Positions 1 to 8,308 of a DNA stretch of 64,000 bases are shown one piece after another. The notes under the pieces are model-generated. The model searched no databases. It was not told the DNA's origin and saw nothing but the letters and a program-made list of their open reading frames with translations. Each line of letters starts with the position of its first letter. Positions within the stretch are counted from its first letter, which is position 1. The position numbers and the translations under genes are program-made. The DNA is taken from the NCBI RefSeq assembly GCF_900188345.1, contig NZ_FZOD01000046.1, forward strand, positions 17,505 to 81,504, given 5' to 3'. Origin of the DNA: Streptosporangium subroseum (lineage in GTDB: Bacteria; Actinomycetota; Actinomycetes; Streptosporangiales; Streptosporangiaceae).

Positions 1-45
1 GGGGGAAATTTCAGGCTTCGCATCGCACGGCTACTGTTGGCGGTC

Positions 46-1053
46 ATGGAGCGCACCCGCCTTTACCGCAAGGGTGTCCTCGAGTCCGAGGGCTTCCCCA
101 TCGCCGACGTGTCCGACTACGTCGGCGATCCAGCCGCCGTTGTGTGGTTCGACCTCTGCTCGCCCACGCGTGAGGACCTGGGGAAGATCAGCGAGGAGCT
201 CGGCCTGCACGCGCTGGCCGTCGAGGACGCGCTTCACAGCCACCAGCGTCCCAAGCTGGACACCTACGAGAGCCACCTGTTCCTCAGCGTCTACGGCGCG
301 AAGCTGATGGAGGCCAGGTCCGACGGCGTCCACGCCGCGGAGCCGACGGACGCCGAGCTCGAACTCATCGAAATATCGATCTTCGTGACCAAGAACGCCC
401 TGGTCACCGTCAGGGAGAGCCCCACCTTCGACATCGACGAGGTGATCAGACGCTGGGACGCCAACCCCGAGATGGCCAAGTACGGAGTGCCGTACCTGCT
501 GCACGGCCTGCTCGACTACGTGGTGGACGGCTACTTCGAGGTGCTGCAGACGCTGGACGACCGGATCGAGGCACTGGAGGACGATCTCTTCGACGGGAAT
601 CCGGGCGACCAGGAGCACATCCAGCGGCAGACGTTCCGGATGCGCAAGAAACTGGTGCGGTTCCGGCGGCTGGCGGTGCCGATGCGCGAGATCGTGGGCA
701 GCCTGCTCCGCAGGAGCGAGGAAGTGCTGGAGCCCCAGCTGGTCCCTTACTACCAGGATGTGTACGACCACGCGCTGCGCACCGCCGAGTGGTCCGACTC
801 CCTGCGGGAACTGGTGGGAAACGTCCGCGAGGCTCACATGAACCAGCAGGGCTTCAAGCTCAACGACATCATGAAGAAGATCACGAGCTGGGCGGCCATC
901 ATCGCGGTACCCACCCTGATCACCGGTTTCTACGGGCAGAACGTGCCCTACCCGGGCGCGGAGCACCCCATCGGCTTCTGGACGTCCACAATCTTGATAG
1001 TCCTGGGGACCGTTCTGCTCTACCGGGCGTTCAAGAAGCGGAACTGGCTCTGA
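46..1053 (+). CDS. corA: CorA-family Mg2+/divalent cation channel
   Basis: This is a membrane channel of the CorA/MIT family, which imports Mg2+ as a pentamer. The protein has about 335 residues: a long acidic and helical cytoplasmic domain, then two membrane segments in the last 60 residues and a basic C-terminus (FKKRNWL). The signature loop between the segments reads YGQN rather than the canonical YGMN. I chose ATG at 46; TTG at 37 is possible, and the frame stays open to the left edge, so a longer protein cannot be excluded. The stop at 1051-1053 directly abuts a kdpC remnant, so the next intact gene (kdpD) is probably a newcomer here rather than an operon partner. Confidence 0.9.
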   Translation: MERTRLYRKGVLESEGFPIADVSDYVGDPAAVVWFDLCSPTREDLGKISEELGLHALAVEDALHSHQRPKLDTYESHLFLSVYGAKLMEARSDGVHAAEPTDAELELIEISIFVTKNALVTVRESPTFDIDEVIRRWDANPEMAKYGVPYLLHGLLDYVVDGYFEVLQTLDDRIEALEDDLFDGNPGDQEHIQRQTFRMRKKLVRFRRLAVPMREIVGSLLRRSEEVLEPQLVPYYQDVYDHALRTAEWSDSLRELVGNVREAHMNQQGFKLNDIMKKITSWAAIIAVPTLITGFYGQNVPYPGAEHPIGFWTSTILIVLGTVLLYRAFKKRNWL

Positions 1054-1141
1054 CCGAGAAGAACAGAGGTCATACCCTGGGCTTATGGGCATACCAGCCG
1101 CCAACGCGCTGGAGCTCGAACCGGCCCTCGACGGGGGGTGA
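1053..1141 (+). pseudogene. Remnant of the 3' end of kdpC
   Basis: This stretch aligns with the last 30 codons of the intact kdpC at 63554-63643. Codons 1103-1141 read NALELEPALDGG-stop, against NVLELNLALDRG-stop in kdpC. Upstream, CTGGGCTT-ATGGGC matches CTGGGCTTCATGGGC with one base missing, so the frame is broken. The likeness starts at the corA stop codon and continues into the shared spacer before kdpD. I infer that the left kdpD locus was copied from the kdpC-kdpD junction and inserted after corA. Confidence 0.8.
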
Positions 1142-1240
1142 CCGCGGTGTGGAACGTGAGGTACGAGCGGTTCGCGCCGCGACCCCGGAGCGGAGCGACC
1201 AGGGGGACGCTGCGGAACGCGAAAGATGAACGCCATGGTT
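1142..1240 (+). repeat. Single copy of the kdpC-kdpD spacer repeat
   Basis: The spacer carries one copy of a 63-bp unit with core GAGGTACGAGCGGTTCGCG (from about 1157). The unit is present in four copies between kdpC and the second kdpD (63650-63900). The shared unit, together with the kdpC remnant, shows that both kdpD genes inherited the same upstream region. Confidence 0.8.
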
Positions 1241-1258
1241 TCGGAGCGGGGTGACCAG

Positions 1259-4075
1259 GTGAGCACCGCGCGTGGGCGGCTGCGGATCTATCTGGGGGCG
1301 GCCCCCGGTGTCGGCAAGACCTTCGCGATGCTCAACGAGGGCCGCCGGCGTCGGGACCGTGGCACCGACGTGGTCGTGGGCCTGGTGGAGACCCACGGCC
1401 GGCCCCGCACGGCCGAGCTGCTCAAGGACCTGGAGACGGTTCCCCGGCAGTCCATGATCTATCGAGACGCCGTTTTCACGGAGCTGGACGTGGACGCGGT
1501 CATCGCACGCAGGCCGAGGGTGGCGTTGATCGATGAGCTGGCGCACACCAACGTGCCGGGGGCGAGGAACAAGAAGCGCTGGCAGGACGTCGAGGAGATC
1601 CTCGACGCCGGGATCGACGTCGTCTCCACGGTCAACATCCAGCATCTGGAGTCGCTCAACGACGTCGTCGAGGCGATCACCGGGGTGCCGCAGCGCGAGA
1701 CCGTGCCCGATGAGGTCGTCCGGCGGGCCGACCAGGTCGAGTTGGTCGACATGTCGCCCGAGGCGCTGCGTCGCAGGATGGCCCACGGCAACGTGTACGC
1801 GCCGGAGAAGGTGGACGCCGCCCTCTCCAACTACTTCCGGATCGGGAACCTGACCGCATTGCGGGAACTCGCGCTCCTGTGGCTGGCGGGGAAGGTCGAC
1901 GATCAGCTCGACCGCTACCGCGCCGACCACGGCATCGCCGGGACGTGGGAGGCCCGCGAGCGGGTCGTCGTCGCGCTGACCGGCGGTCCCGAGGGAGACA
2001 CGCTCATCCGGCGGGCCGCCAGGGTCGCGGACAGGACCAAGGGCGCCGATCTGCTCGCCGTCCACGTCACCAGATCCGACGGCCTGACCAGCGCCGATCC
2101 GGCGAACATGGCCAGACAGCGGACCCTGGTGGAAGAACTGGGCGGCACCTATCACCAGGTCGTCGGCGACGACGTCCCTCGGGCGCTGCTCGACTTCGCC
2201 CGGGGGGTCAACGCCACCCAGCTCGTGCTGGGCGCGTCCCGGCGCGGCCGGTTCGCCCAGCTCTTCTCCCGGGGCGTCGGGGTCACGGCGACCACGATGT
2301 CCGGGTCCATCGACGTCCACATGATCAATCATGAGGAGGTCAGCAAGGGGATCACCCGGAACCGGTCACGGGCGGCGCTCACGGTCACCCGCCGGGTGGC
2401 GGGCTGGCTGATGGCGCTGCTCGGCATCCCGCTGCTCACCGCCGCGCTCGTCCAGATCCGGCACGTCATGACGCTGCCCAGCGAGATCCTGCTGTTCCTG
2501 CTGATGGTCGTCTGCGTGGCACTGGTGGGTGGCATGTGGGCGGCGATCACGGCGGCAGTCGTCAGTTTTGTCCTGCTCAACTGGTTCTTCACCCCGCCCC
2601 TGCACTCCCTGACCGTGACCGAACCGGAGAACGTCTTCGCGTTGAGCGTCTACGTGCTGGTCGCCGTGATGGTCAGCGCCGTGGTCGACCTGGCCGCTCG
2701 CCGTACGAGGGAGGCGGCCCGGGCGAGTGCGGACGCCGAGGTGCTGTCCACCCTGGCGGGCCATGTTCTGCGCGGGGAGGCGGCGCTGCCGTCCCTGCTG
2801 GCCCGGCTCAGGGAGACCTTCGGGCTCGACTCGGTGACGCTGCTGGAGCGGGCGGGCGAGCACGGCCCCGACGACCGGTCGGAGCCGCAGGCCTGGCGGA
2901 TCGTCGCCACCGCGGGCGGCTCCCCGTGCACCTGTCCCGGTAAGGCCGACACGGACGTGATCATCGACGAGAGTCTGGTGCTCGCCGCCTGCGGACGCCT
3001 GCTCGACGCGTCCGATCGGCGGGTGCTGGAGGCTTTCGCCGCCGAGGCGGCCGTGGCGCTGCGCCAGGAGAGGCTGAAGCAGGAGGCCGATCAGGTCGGG
3101 CCGCTGGCCGAGACCGACAGGATGCGCACCGCGCTGCTCGCCGCCGTCAGCCACGACCTGCGCACCCCGCTCGCCTCGGCCATGGCGGCCGTGGAGAGCC
3201 TGCGCACCACCGATGTCGACTGGTCGCCCCGGGATCGGGAGGAACTGCTCGCCACCGCCGACGAATCCCTGGTCAAGCTCGATCGGCTGGTCGCCAACCT
3301 TCTCGACATGAGCCGCCTGCAGGCCGGGGTGCTCGGGCTGATGCTCCAGCCGACGGCGCTTGAGGAGGTCGTCCCGCGTGCGATGGACGACCTCGGCCCG
3401 ATGGGGGACCGGGTCGAGGGTGACGTCTCGGTCGAACTGCCCGAGGTCCTCGCCGATCCGGCGTTGCTGGAGCGGATCCTGGCTAACCTCATGTCCAACG
3501 CCGTGCGGTACAACCCGGCCGACGGCAAGGTGCTGGTCACCGCGAGCTCGCACGGCGACCACGTGGAGATCCGGGTCGTCGATCGTGGCCCGGGCATCCC
3601 GGCGGAGGCGCACGACAAGGTGTTCCTGCCGTTCCAGCGGCTCGGTGATCGTGACAACCACACCGGTGTCGGCCTCGGCCTCGCCCTCTCCCGGGGACTC
3701 GCGGAGGCGATGGGCGGTACCCTCACACCCGAAGAGACACCAGGGGGAGGTCTCACCATGACCCTGACACTGCCCATCTCCTCACCTGCCGCTCACGCAC
3801 TCTTGGGTGGGACCGGCGTAGGCGATGGCTCCCCCGTGTCCTCGGGTGAGACCGACGTGGGCGACGGCTCCGCCGCGCCGTCGGATGAGACCGGCGTGGG
3901 TGGTGGCTCCCCCACACCATCGGGTGAGACCGGCGTGGGTGGTGGCTCCGCCGCGCCCTCGGGTGAGACCGGCATAGGCGGTCCTCACGTGTCGTCGGGT
4001 GAGGCCGGCGCGGGTGGCGGTCCTCCTCCCGTATCGGCGGATGAGGCGCCTAAGACCTCTGAGACCTCACAATGA
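1259..4075 (+). CDS. kdpD: KdpD osmosensitive K+ sensor histidine kinase (left copy)
   Basis: KdpD senses low K+ or osmotic stress and phosphorylates KdpE to switch on kdpFABC. Visible in order: the N-terminal KdpD domain with Walker A GAAPGVGKT and a VALIDELAHTN Walker-B-like strand, a universal-stress-like domain, a cluster of membrane segments (about 2400-2690), a GAF-like linker, the phosphoacceptor motif SHDLRTPLAS, and a HATPase domain with VVDRGPGIP and GVGLGLALS. I chose GTG 1259 because it begins the sequence shared exactly with the second copy at 63933; ATG 1226 would add 11 residues. The tail after LPIS is a family-atypical repetitive extension. The stop overlaps kdpE by ATGA. Unusually, kdpFABC is not adjacent but lies 54 kb away. 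Confidence 0.95.
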   Translation: MSTARGRLRIYLGAAPGVGKTFAMLNEGRRRRDRGTDVVVGLVETHGRPRTAELLKDLETVPRQSMIYRDAVFTELDVDAVIARRPRVALIDELAHTNVPGARNKKRWQDVEEILDAGIDVVSTVNIQHLESLNDVVEAITGVPQRETVPDEVVRRADQVELVDMSPEALRRRMAHGNVYAPEKVDAALSNYFRIGNLTALRELALLWLAGKVDDQLDRYRADHGIAGTWEARERVVVALTGGPEGDTLIRRAARVADRTKGADLLAVHVTRSDGLTSADPANMARQRTLVEELGGTYHQVVGDDVPRALLDFARGVNATQLVLGASRRGRFAQLFSRGVGVTATTMSGSIDVHMINHEEVSKGITRNRSRAALTVTRRVAGWLMALLGIPLLTAALVQIRHVMTLPSEILLFLLMVVCVALVGGMWAAITAAVVSFVLLNWFFTPPLHSLTVTEPENVFALSVYVLVAVMVSAVVDLAARRTREAARASADAEVLSTLAGHVLRGEAALPSLLARLRETFGLDSVTLLERAGEHGPDDRSEPQAWRIVATAGGSPCTCPGKADTDVIIDESLVLAACGRLLDASDRRVLEAFAAEAAVALRQERLKQEADQVGPLAETDRMRTALLAAVSHDLRTPLASAMAAVESLRTTDVDWSPRDREELLATADESLVKLDRLVANLLDMSRLQAGVLGLMLQPTALEEVVPRAMDDLGPMGDRVEGDVSVELPEVLADPALLERILANLMSNAVRYNPADGKVLVTASSHGDHVEIRVVDRGPGIPAEAHDKVFLPFQRLGDRDNHTGVGLGLALSRGLAEAMGGTLTPEETPGGGLTMTLTLPISSPAAHALLGGTGVGDGSPVSSGETDVGDGSAAPSDETGVGGGSPTPSGETGVGGGSAAPSGETGIGGPHVSSGEAGAGGGPPPVSADEAPKTSETSQ
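3808..4050 (+). repeat. 13-residue tandem repeat in the KdpD tail
   Basis: About six degenerate copies of a 39-bp unit encode variants of GETGVGGGSAAPS after the HATPase domain. This Gly/Ser/Thr-rich tail is not part of the KdpD family fold and is probably disordered. It ends just before the kdpE overlap. Confidence 0.85.
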
Positions 4076-4740
4076 CGCGAATTCTCGTCGTCGACGACGA
4101 GCCGCAGATCCTCCGGGCGCTGAGGATCAACCTGGCCGCGCGCCACTACGAGGTGGCGGTCGCCCCGGACGGGGGATCGGCGCTCCGCCAGGCCGCCGAC
4201 TGGCATCCCGACCTGGTCGTCCTCGACCTCGGACTGCCGGACATGCAGGGCGTGGACGTCATCCACGGCCTGCGCGGCTGGACGGCCATACCGATCATCG
4301 TCCTGTCCGGCCGGGTGGGCAGCCAGGACAAGGTGGAAGCCCTGGACGCCGGGGCCGACGACTACGTGACCAAGCCGTTCGGCATCGACGAGCTGCTCGC
4401 CCGCATCCGCGCGGTGTCCCGCCGGACCGCCGTGCACGAGTCCGAGCTCGCCCAGATCTCCATCGGAGACCACGTGATCGACCTGGTCGGCAAGACGGTT
4501 TCCGGCGGGGTACGGCTCACGCCGACCGAGTGGCGTCTCCTGGAGATCCTGGTCCGCAACCCCGGAAAGCTGATCACCCAGCGTCAGTTGCTAAACGATG
4601 TCTGGGGAACCGGCTATCTCAAGGAGACCAACTACCTTCGCCAGTATCTGGCCCAGCTCCGCCGCAAGCTCGAACCCGACCCCGGCCATCCGGTCCACCT
4701 CCTGACCGAGCCGGGAATGGGATACCGCTTCCAGCCCTGA
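4072..4740 (+). CDS. kdpE: KdpE response regulator
   Basis: KdpE is the OmpR/PhoB-type transcription activator paired with KdpD. The 222-residue protein has a receiver domain with acidic pair D8-D9, phosphorylation site D52 in LVVLDLGLPD and the conserved TKPFG lysine loop. A winged-helix DNA-binding domain (LTPTEWRLLEIL, then TNYLRQYLAQLRRKLE) follows. The start overlaps the kdpD stop by four bases, so the pair is translationally coupled. The last codons (RFQP) are part of a repeat that continues past the stop. Confidence 0.95.
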   Translation: MTRILVVDDEPQILRALRINLAARHYEVAVAPDGGSALRQAADWHPDLVVLDLGLPDMQGVDVIHGLRGWTAIPIIVLSGRVGSQDKVEALDAGADDYVTKPFGIDELLARIRAVSRRTAVHESELAQISIGDHVIDLVGKTVSGGVRLTPTEWRLLEILVRNPGKLITQRQLLNDVWGTGYLKETNYLRQYLAQLRRKLEPDPGHPVHLLTEPGMGYRFQP

Positions 4741-4955
4741 TCGCCGAACCGCTCGGGTCGTTGGGACGGTGGAGATTGCGGCGCCACCGCCGGTTCCAGC
4801 CCTGATCACCGCAGAGCCGTTCGGGCCGTTGAGACGGCTGGGACGGTGGAGGTCTCGCGGCGTCATCGCCGGGTCCGGCCCGGATCACCGCAGAGCCGGT
4901 CGGGCCGTTGAGACAGCTGGGACGGTGGAGGTCTCGCGGCGTGATCGTCGGTCGG
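4739..4955 (+). repeat. Three-copy tandem repeat downstream of kdpE
   Basis: Units starting GATCRCCG at 4739, 4804 and 4883 (spacing 65 and 79 bp) share the core GGGCCGTTGAGAC and GCTGGGACGGTGGAGG. The first unit includes the end of kdpE. No gene is seen between 4741 and 5028, and the array fills most of this gap. Confidence 0.8.
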
Positions 4956-5028
4956 TGCGCCCGTGTCAACCAATGATTTTCCGGGAATTAGTCATATCCG
5001 AGCCTGTCGACCCCCCTATGGAGGCTGG

Positions 5029-5757
5029 GTGAGCACGCGAGACGTGTTCATTGTGGTGCTGGGCGCGGCGGTGCTCTTCTCGTTGGCGTCCCAGGGAGAC
5101 ACCGGCTCACCGAAGGCTCAGGGCGCCGCCCGCGCCGCGCCGCTCGACAACCCGGACGGTGTGCGGCCCGGACTGGCTCCGCTCGGATCGGCGGGTGACA
5201 GAGGCGCGGCGGTCAGACTGATCAAGAAGCTGCGGGTCGGGAGCATGGGAACCAAGGCGGGTTACAGCCGGGCCCGGTTCGGCGAGAACTGGGCGGACAC
5301 GGCGAAGGGCGTGCCGTACGCGCGCAACGGCTGCGGCACCCGGAACGACCTGCTCGCCCGCGACGGCGAGAACGTGCGATACCGCCGGGGATCGAACTGC
5401 GTGGTCGTCTCGATGAAGCTGCGCGACCCCTACACGGGCAGGGTCGTCCAGTGGAGCAAGAAGAACTCCGACGAGATCCAGGTCGACCACGTGGTCCCAC
5501 TGTCATACGAATGGCGGATGGGCGCCTCCCGCTGGCCGATGTCCAAGCGGATGCGCATCGCCAACGACCCGCTCAACCTGCTGCCGGTGTACGGCGACGC
5601 CAACGAGGCCAAAGGCGGCTCCGGCCCCGCCTCGTGGCTCCCGCCGGTGCGCCGGGTCCGCTGCGCCTACGTCGTTCGCTTCGCTCAGGTTGCCCTGAAA
5701 TACAACCTGCCGGTCACCCGGGCCGACAAGGCCGTCATGCTCACCCAGTGCCGTTGA
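5029..5757 (+). CDS. Secreted HNH-type endonuclease (GmrSD/DUF1524-like)
   Basis: This is a probable exported nuclease of 242 residues. An N-terminal hydrophobic segment (VFIVVLGAAVLFSLA) looks like a signal peptide or anchor, followed by an Ala/Gly linker. The C-terminal half has the His-Me finger layout: QVDHVVPLSYEW, then NDPLNLLPVYGDANEAKGG, so the catalytic His and the late Asn/Lys are present. Several Cys residues (NGCGT, SNCVV, VRCAY, TQCR) suggest disulphides, as expected outside the cell. GTG 5029 follows GGAGG by four bases; a longer frame from 4963 lacks support. Nutrient scavenging or competition are possible roles, and no immunity gene is adjacent. Confidence 0.8.
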   Translation: MSTRDVFIVVLGAAVLFSLASQGDTGSPKAQGAARAAPLDNPDGVRPGLAPLGSAGDRGAAVRLIKKLRVGSMGTKAGYSRARFGENWADTAKGVPYARNGCGTRNDLLARDGENVRYRRGSNCVVVSMKLRDPYTGRVVQWSKKNSDEIQVDHVVPLSYEWRMGASRWPMSKRMRIANDPLNLLPVYGDANEAKGGSGPASWLPPVRRVRCAYVVRFAQVALKYNLPVTRADKAVMLTQCR

Positions 5758-5791
5758 CCGGATCTCCGGGTGCACGGTGACCGGATCTCCG

Positions 5792-5839
5792 GCGTGAATC
5801 CCGGAGGTGACCCCCTCCGTCAGGCGCGGGGATTCGCGC
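5792..5839. terminator. Probable bidirectional terminator hairpin
   Basis: Arms GCGTGAATCCC and GGGATTCGCGC pair with one mismatch and enclose a second short dyad (GGAGG/CCTCC). The structure lies between two convergent genes, the HNH nuclease and the DUF4429 protein. There is no T-tract, as is common in high-GC actinomycetes. Confidence 0.5.
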
Positions 5840-5863
5840 TCCGGAGAGCACCCGCGCGGGCCG

Positions 5864-6742
5864 CTAGAAGCGCCGGAGCAGTGCCTGCTTGGTGACGGTG
5901 AACTCCTCATCGGTCAGGACGCCGTTCCTGTGCAGGTCGCCGAGCTCGCGCAGGCGGCGCAGGAGCGCGTCCGGGTCGTCGTCTCCGGCGGGGGCCGGCG
6001 GCGGGGCCGCTTCCAGGGAGAGGCGGGAGTCCGAAGGCGCGGAGGGATGGGGCAGCCGGACGAAGATGGCGGTGACGAGCAGCGCGGTCGTGCGGGTCTC
6101 CTTGTCCATCCCCCACAGGACCAGGCAGTGCGGGTTGTGCTTGGGAGCCATCTTGTGTTCGGAGCCTCTGAGGTGGAACCGGAGGTGGCCGTTCTCCAGG
6201 CCGGCGTTCGGGATCCATTCCAGGCCGATCAGGTCCTTCAGCGCGAATCGCTGGGGACCGGTCGACTTCTTGACCTCCTCCGCCATCCAGTTCCACTCGA
6301 TGCGGATCCACTCGCCGTCGAACGTCGCGGTGCCGTCGCCCCCGGGCACCGTCAGCGGGAGCGCCGGGCCCGGCAGCAGATAGCGGTCACAGGGGCCTTC
6401 CGGCACCCGCTCGATCACCAGGGCGTTGCGCACCTCGTCGACGAGGTATTCGGCGGCGCCCGTACGGCCGGCGTCGATGGTGAGCTGGTAGGGGTCGGCG
6501 GTTTCGGCGATCCGCCCGCGCGTGGCCTGGGTGAACGGGTCGGCGCCCTCCCGCAGGCGCAGGCGCAGCCGTCCGCCCTTCTTGCCCGGTTCGTAGGCGA
6601 TGCCGGCCACCGCCTCCAGCGGCACCGCCACCTCGCCCAGCAACTGCCGCAGCTTCTTCACGCTCCGGTTACGGCCGGGCACGATCCGCAGAATCTCGCC
6701 GTCGAACGTCCAGGTCCCGTCGCGAACCATGACCTCAGCCAT
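5864..6742 (-). CDS. DUF4429 and SHOCT domain protein
   Basis: The 292-residue protein has two DUF4429 modules (a DGTWTFDGEILRI-type opening and a second GTATFDGEWIRIEW opening) and a C-terminal SHOCT motif (LLRRLRELGDLHRNGVLTDE). DUF4429 resembles lipid-binding PH-like folds, and SHOCT is a short oligomerisation motif. A cytoplasmic or membrane-peripheral role is likely but undefined. It is monocistronic and converges with the nuclease gene. Confidence 0.85.
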   Translation of the reverse strand: MAEVMVRDGTWTFDGEILRIVPGRNRSVKKLRQLLGEVAVPLEAVAGIAYEPGKKGGRLRLRLREGADPFTQATRGRIAETADPYQLTIDAGRTGAAEYLVDEVRNALVIERVPEGPCDRYLLPGPALPLTVPGGDGTATFDGEWIRIEWNWMAEEVKKSTGPQRFALKDLIGLEWIPNAGLENGHLRFHLRGSEHKMAPKHNPHCLVLWGMDKETRTTALLVTAIFVRLPHPSAPSDSRLSLEAAPPPAPAGDDDPDALLRRLRELGDLHRNGVLTDEEFTVTKQALLRRF

Positions 6743-6924
6743 ATGGGGAATCCTATGGGGCGTTTTCCACCCATGGTCGATTCCCGGGCAACGGCCTGAG
6801 TAAGGTCCCGGGTGCGGGCCGGACGCGATCCGGGTACGGTCCGGTTTCCGGCTGGGCGGCGAGGTCTTCTATCCTTTGAATACCGTTCGAAGCAGACTTC
6901 CGACCAGCAGGCGAAGGAACTTCC

Positions 6925-8220
6925 GTGTCATCTTCGGCCTTTCAGGCCCCTCCGGTCCTGACCCTCGACGAACTGATCGCCCAGCGGGACGACGCCCTGC
7001 GCGACTACGAGGCACTCGTCCGGCGCGGTCTCTCCCTTGACCTCACGCGGGGCAAGCCGTCGGCGCGCCAGCTCGATCTCGCCTCCCGCATGCTGACCCT
7101 TCCCAGCGGTCACAAGGCCGCGGACGGCACCGACTGCCGCAACTACGGAGGTCTCCAGGGGCTTTCCGAGCTTCGGGCGATCTTCAGCGGCTCGCTCCAG
7201 GTTCCCGTCGCCCAGCTGGTCGCCGCCGGTAACTCCAGCCTCTCGCTCATGCACGACTCCATCGTCCACGCGATGCTCGGCAGGCTTCCGGGGGCCGAGC
7301 GCCGCTGGGCGGACGAGCCGCGGATCGCTTTTCTCTGCCCGGTCCCCGGATACGACCGTCACTTCGCCCTGTGCGAGCGGTTCGGCATCGAGCTGATCCC
7401 GGTGCCGATGACCGACGAGGGTCCCGACATGGACGTCGTGGAGCGCCTCGCGCTTGAGGACCCCCAGATCAAGGGGATCTGGTGCGTGCCCAAGTACAGC
7501 AACCCCAGCGGTGTCTCCTACGGCGACGAGACCGTGCGGCGTCTGGCGGCCATGCCTGTCGCCGCCCCGGATTTCCGGATCTTCTGGGACAACGCCTACG
7601 CCGTACACCACCTCACGGACACGCCGGCGGAGATCGCCGACCTCCTGGCGCTGTGCGAGGAGAACGGCAATCCCGACCGCGCCTTTGTCTTCGGCTCCAC
7701 CTCGAAGATCACTTTTGCCGGTGGGGGCGTCGCCTTCTTCGGCTCGTCCGCGGCCAACGTGGCCTGGCTGCTCGGATACACCGCCAAGCGCACCATCGGC
7801 CCGGACAAGATCAACCATCTCCGTCACGTGGAGTTCCTCCGCGACGAGGACGGCCTCGCCGAGCACATGCGCCACCACCGTGAGCTGATCCGGCCGAAGT
7901 TCGACGCGGTGGAGACGATCCTCACCAAGGAGCTGGGCGGCACCGGACTGGCGTCCTGGTCCAACCCCGCGGGCGGCTACTTCATCAGCCTCGACGTGCT
8001 GGAGGGATGCGCCCGCGAGGTGGTGAGCCGGGCGGCCGGAGCGGGCATCGCCCTGACCCCCGCGGGCGCCACCCACCCGTACGGGAACGACCCCCGCGAC
8101 AGCACCATCCGCATCGCTCCCACCTACCCCGAGCTGGACGAGGTCGAGCTCGCCATCACGGGTCTGGCCACCTGCGTGCGCCTCGTCGGGACCGAGAAGC
8201 TGCTGGAGCAGGCCCGCTAG
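6925..8220 (+). CDS. PLP-dependent aspartate-type aminotransferase
   Basis: This is a fold-type I aminotransferase of 431 residues in the MocR-like aspartate aminotransferase group (Asp_aminotransf family). It transfers amino groups between an amino acid, probably aspartate, and 2-oxoglutarate. Features include RNYGGLQGL near the N-terminus, GNSSLSLMHDSI for cofactor phosphate binding, PKYSNPSG and FWDNAYAVHHL, the PLP-lysine loop GSTSKITFAGGG and a C-terminal STIRIAPTYP arginine. GTG 6925 follows AAGGAA. It is a free-standing metabolic gene, convergent with the MocR regulator. Confidence 0.85.
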   Translation: MSSSAFQAPPVLTLDELIAQRDDALRDYEALVRRGLSLDLTRGKPSARQLDLASRMLTLPSGHKAADGTDCRNYGGLQGLSELRAIFSGSLQVPVAQLVAAGNSSLSLMHDSIVHAMLGRLPGAERRWADEPRIAFLCPVPGYDRHFALCERFGIELIPVPMTDEGPDMDVVERLALEDPQIKGIWCVPKYSNPSGVSYGDETVRRLAAMPVAAPDFRIFWDNAYAVHHLTDTPAEIADLLALCEENGNPDRAFVFGSTSKITFAGGGVAFFGSSAANVAWLLGYTAKRTIGPDKINHLRHVEFLRDEDGLAEHMRHHRELIRPKFDAVETILTKELGGTGLASWSNPAGGYFISLDVLEGCAREVVSRAAGAGIALTPAGATHPYGNDPRDSTIRIAPTYPELDEVELAITGLATCVRLVGTEKLLEQAR

Positions 8221-8308
8221 CCGGGCGGGGGCCAAGGGCCCGGCGCGAGTGTCGCCCCCGCCAGGCCCACCCGCCAGGCCCGGAGCCGTTCCGCCTCGCC
8301 GAAGTGCC

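Noticed and set aside
31..1266. Long leftward open frame antisense to corA
   Set aside because: It is a high-GC shadow frame. The plus strand encodes a clear CorA protein, and the antisense product has no domain or ribosome binding site.
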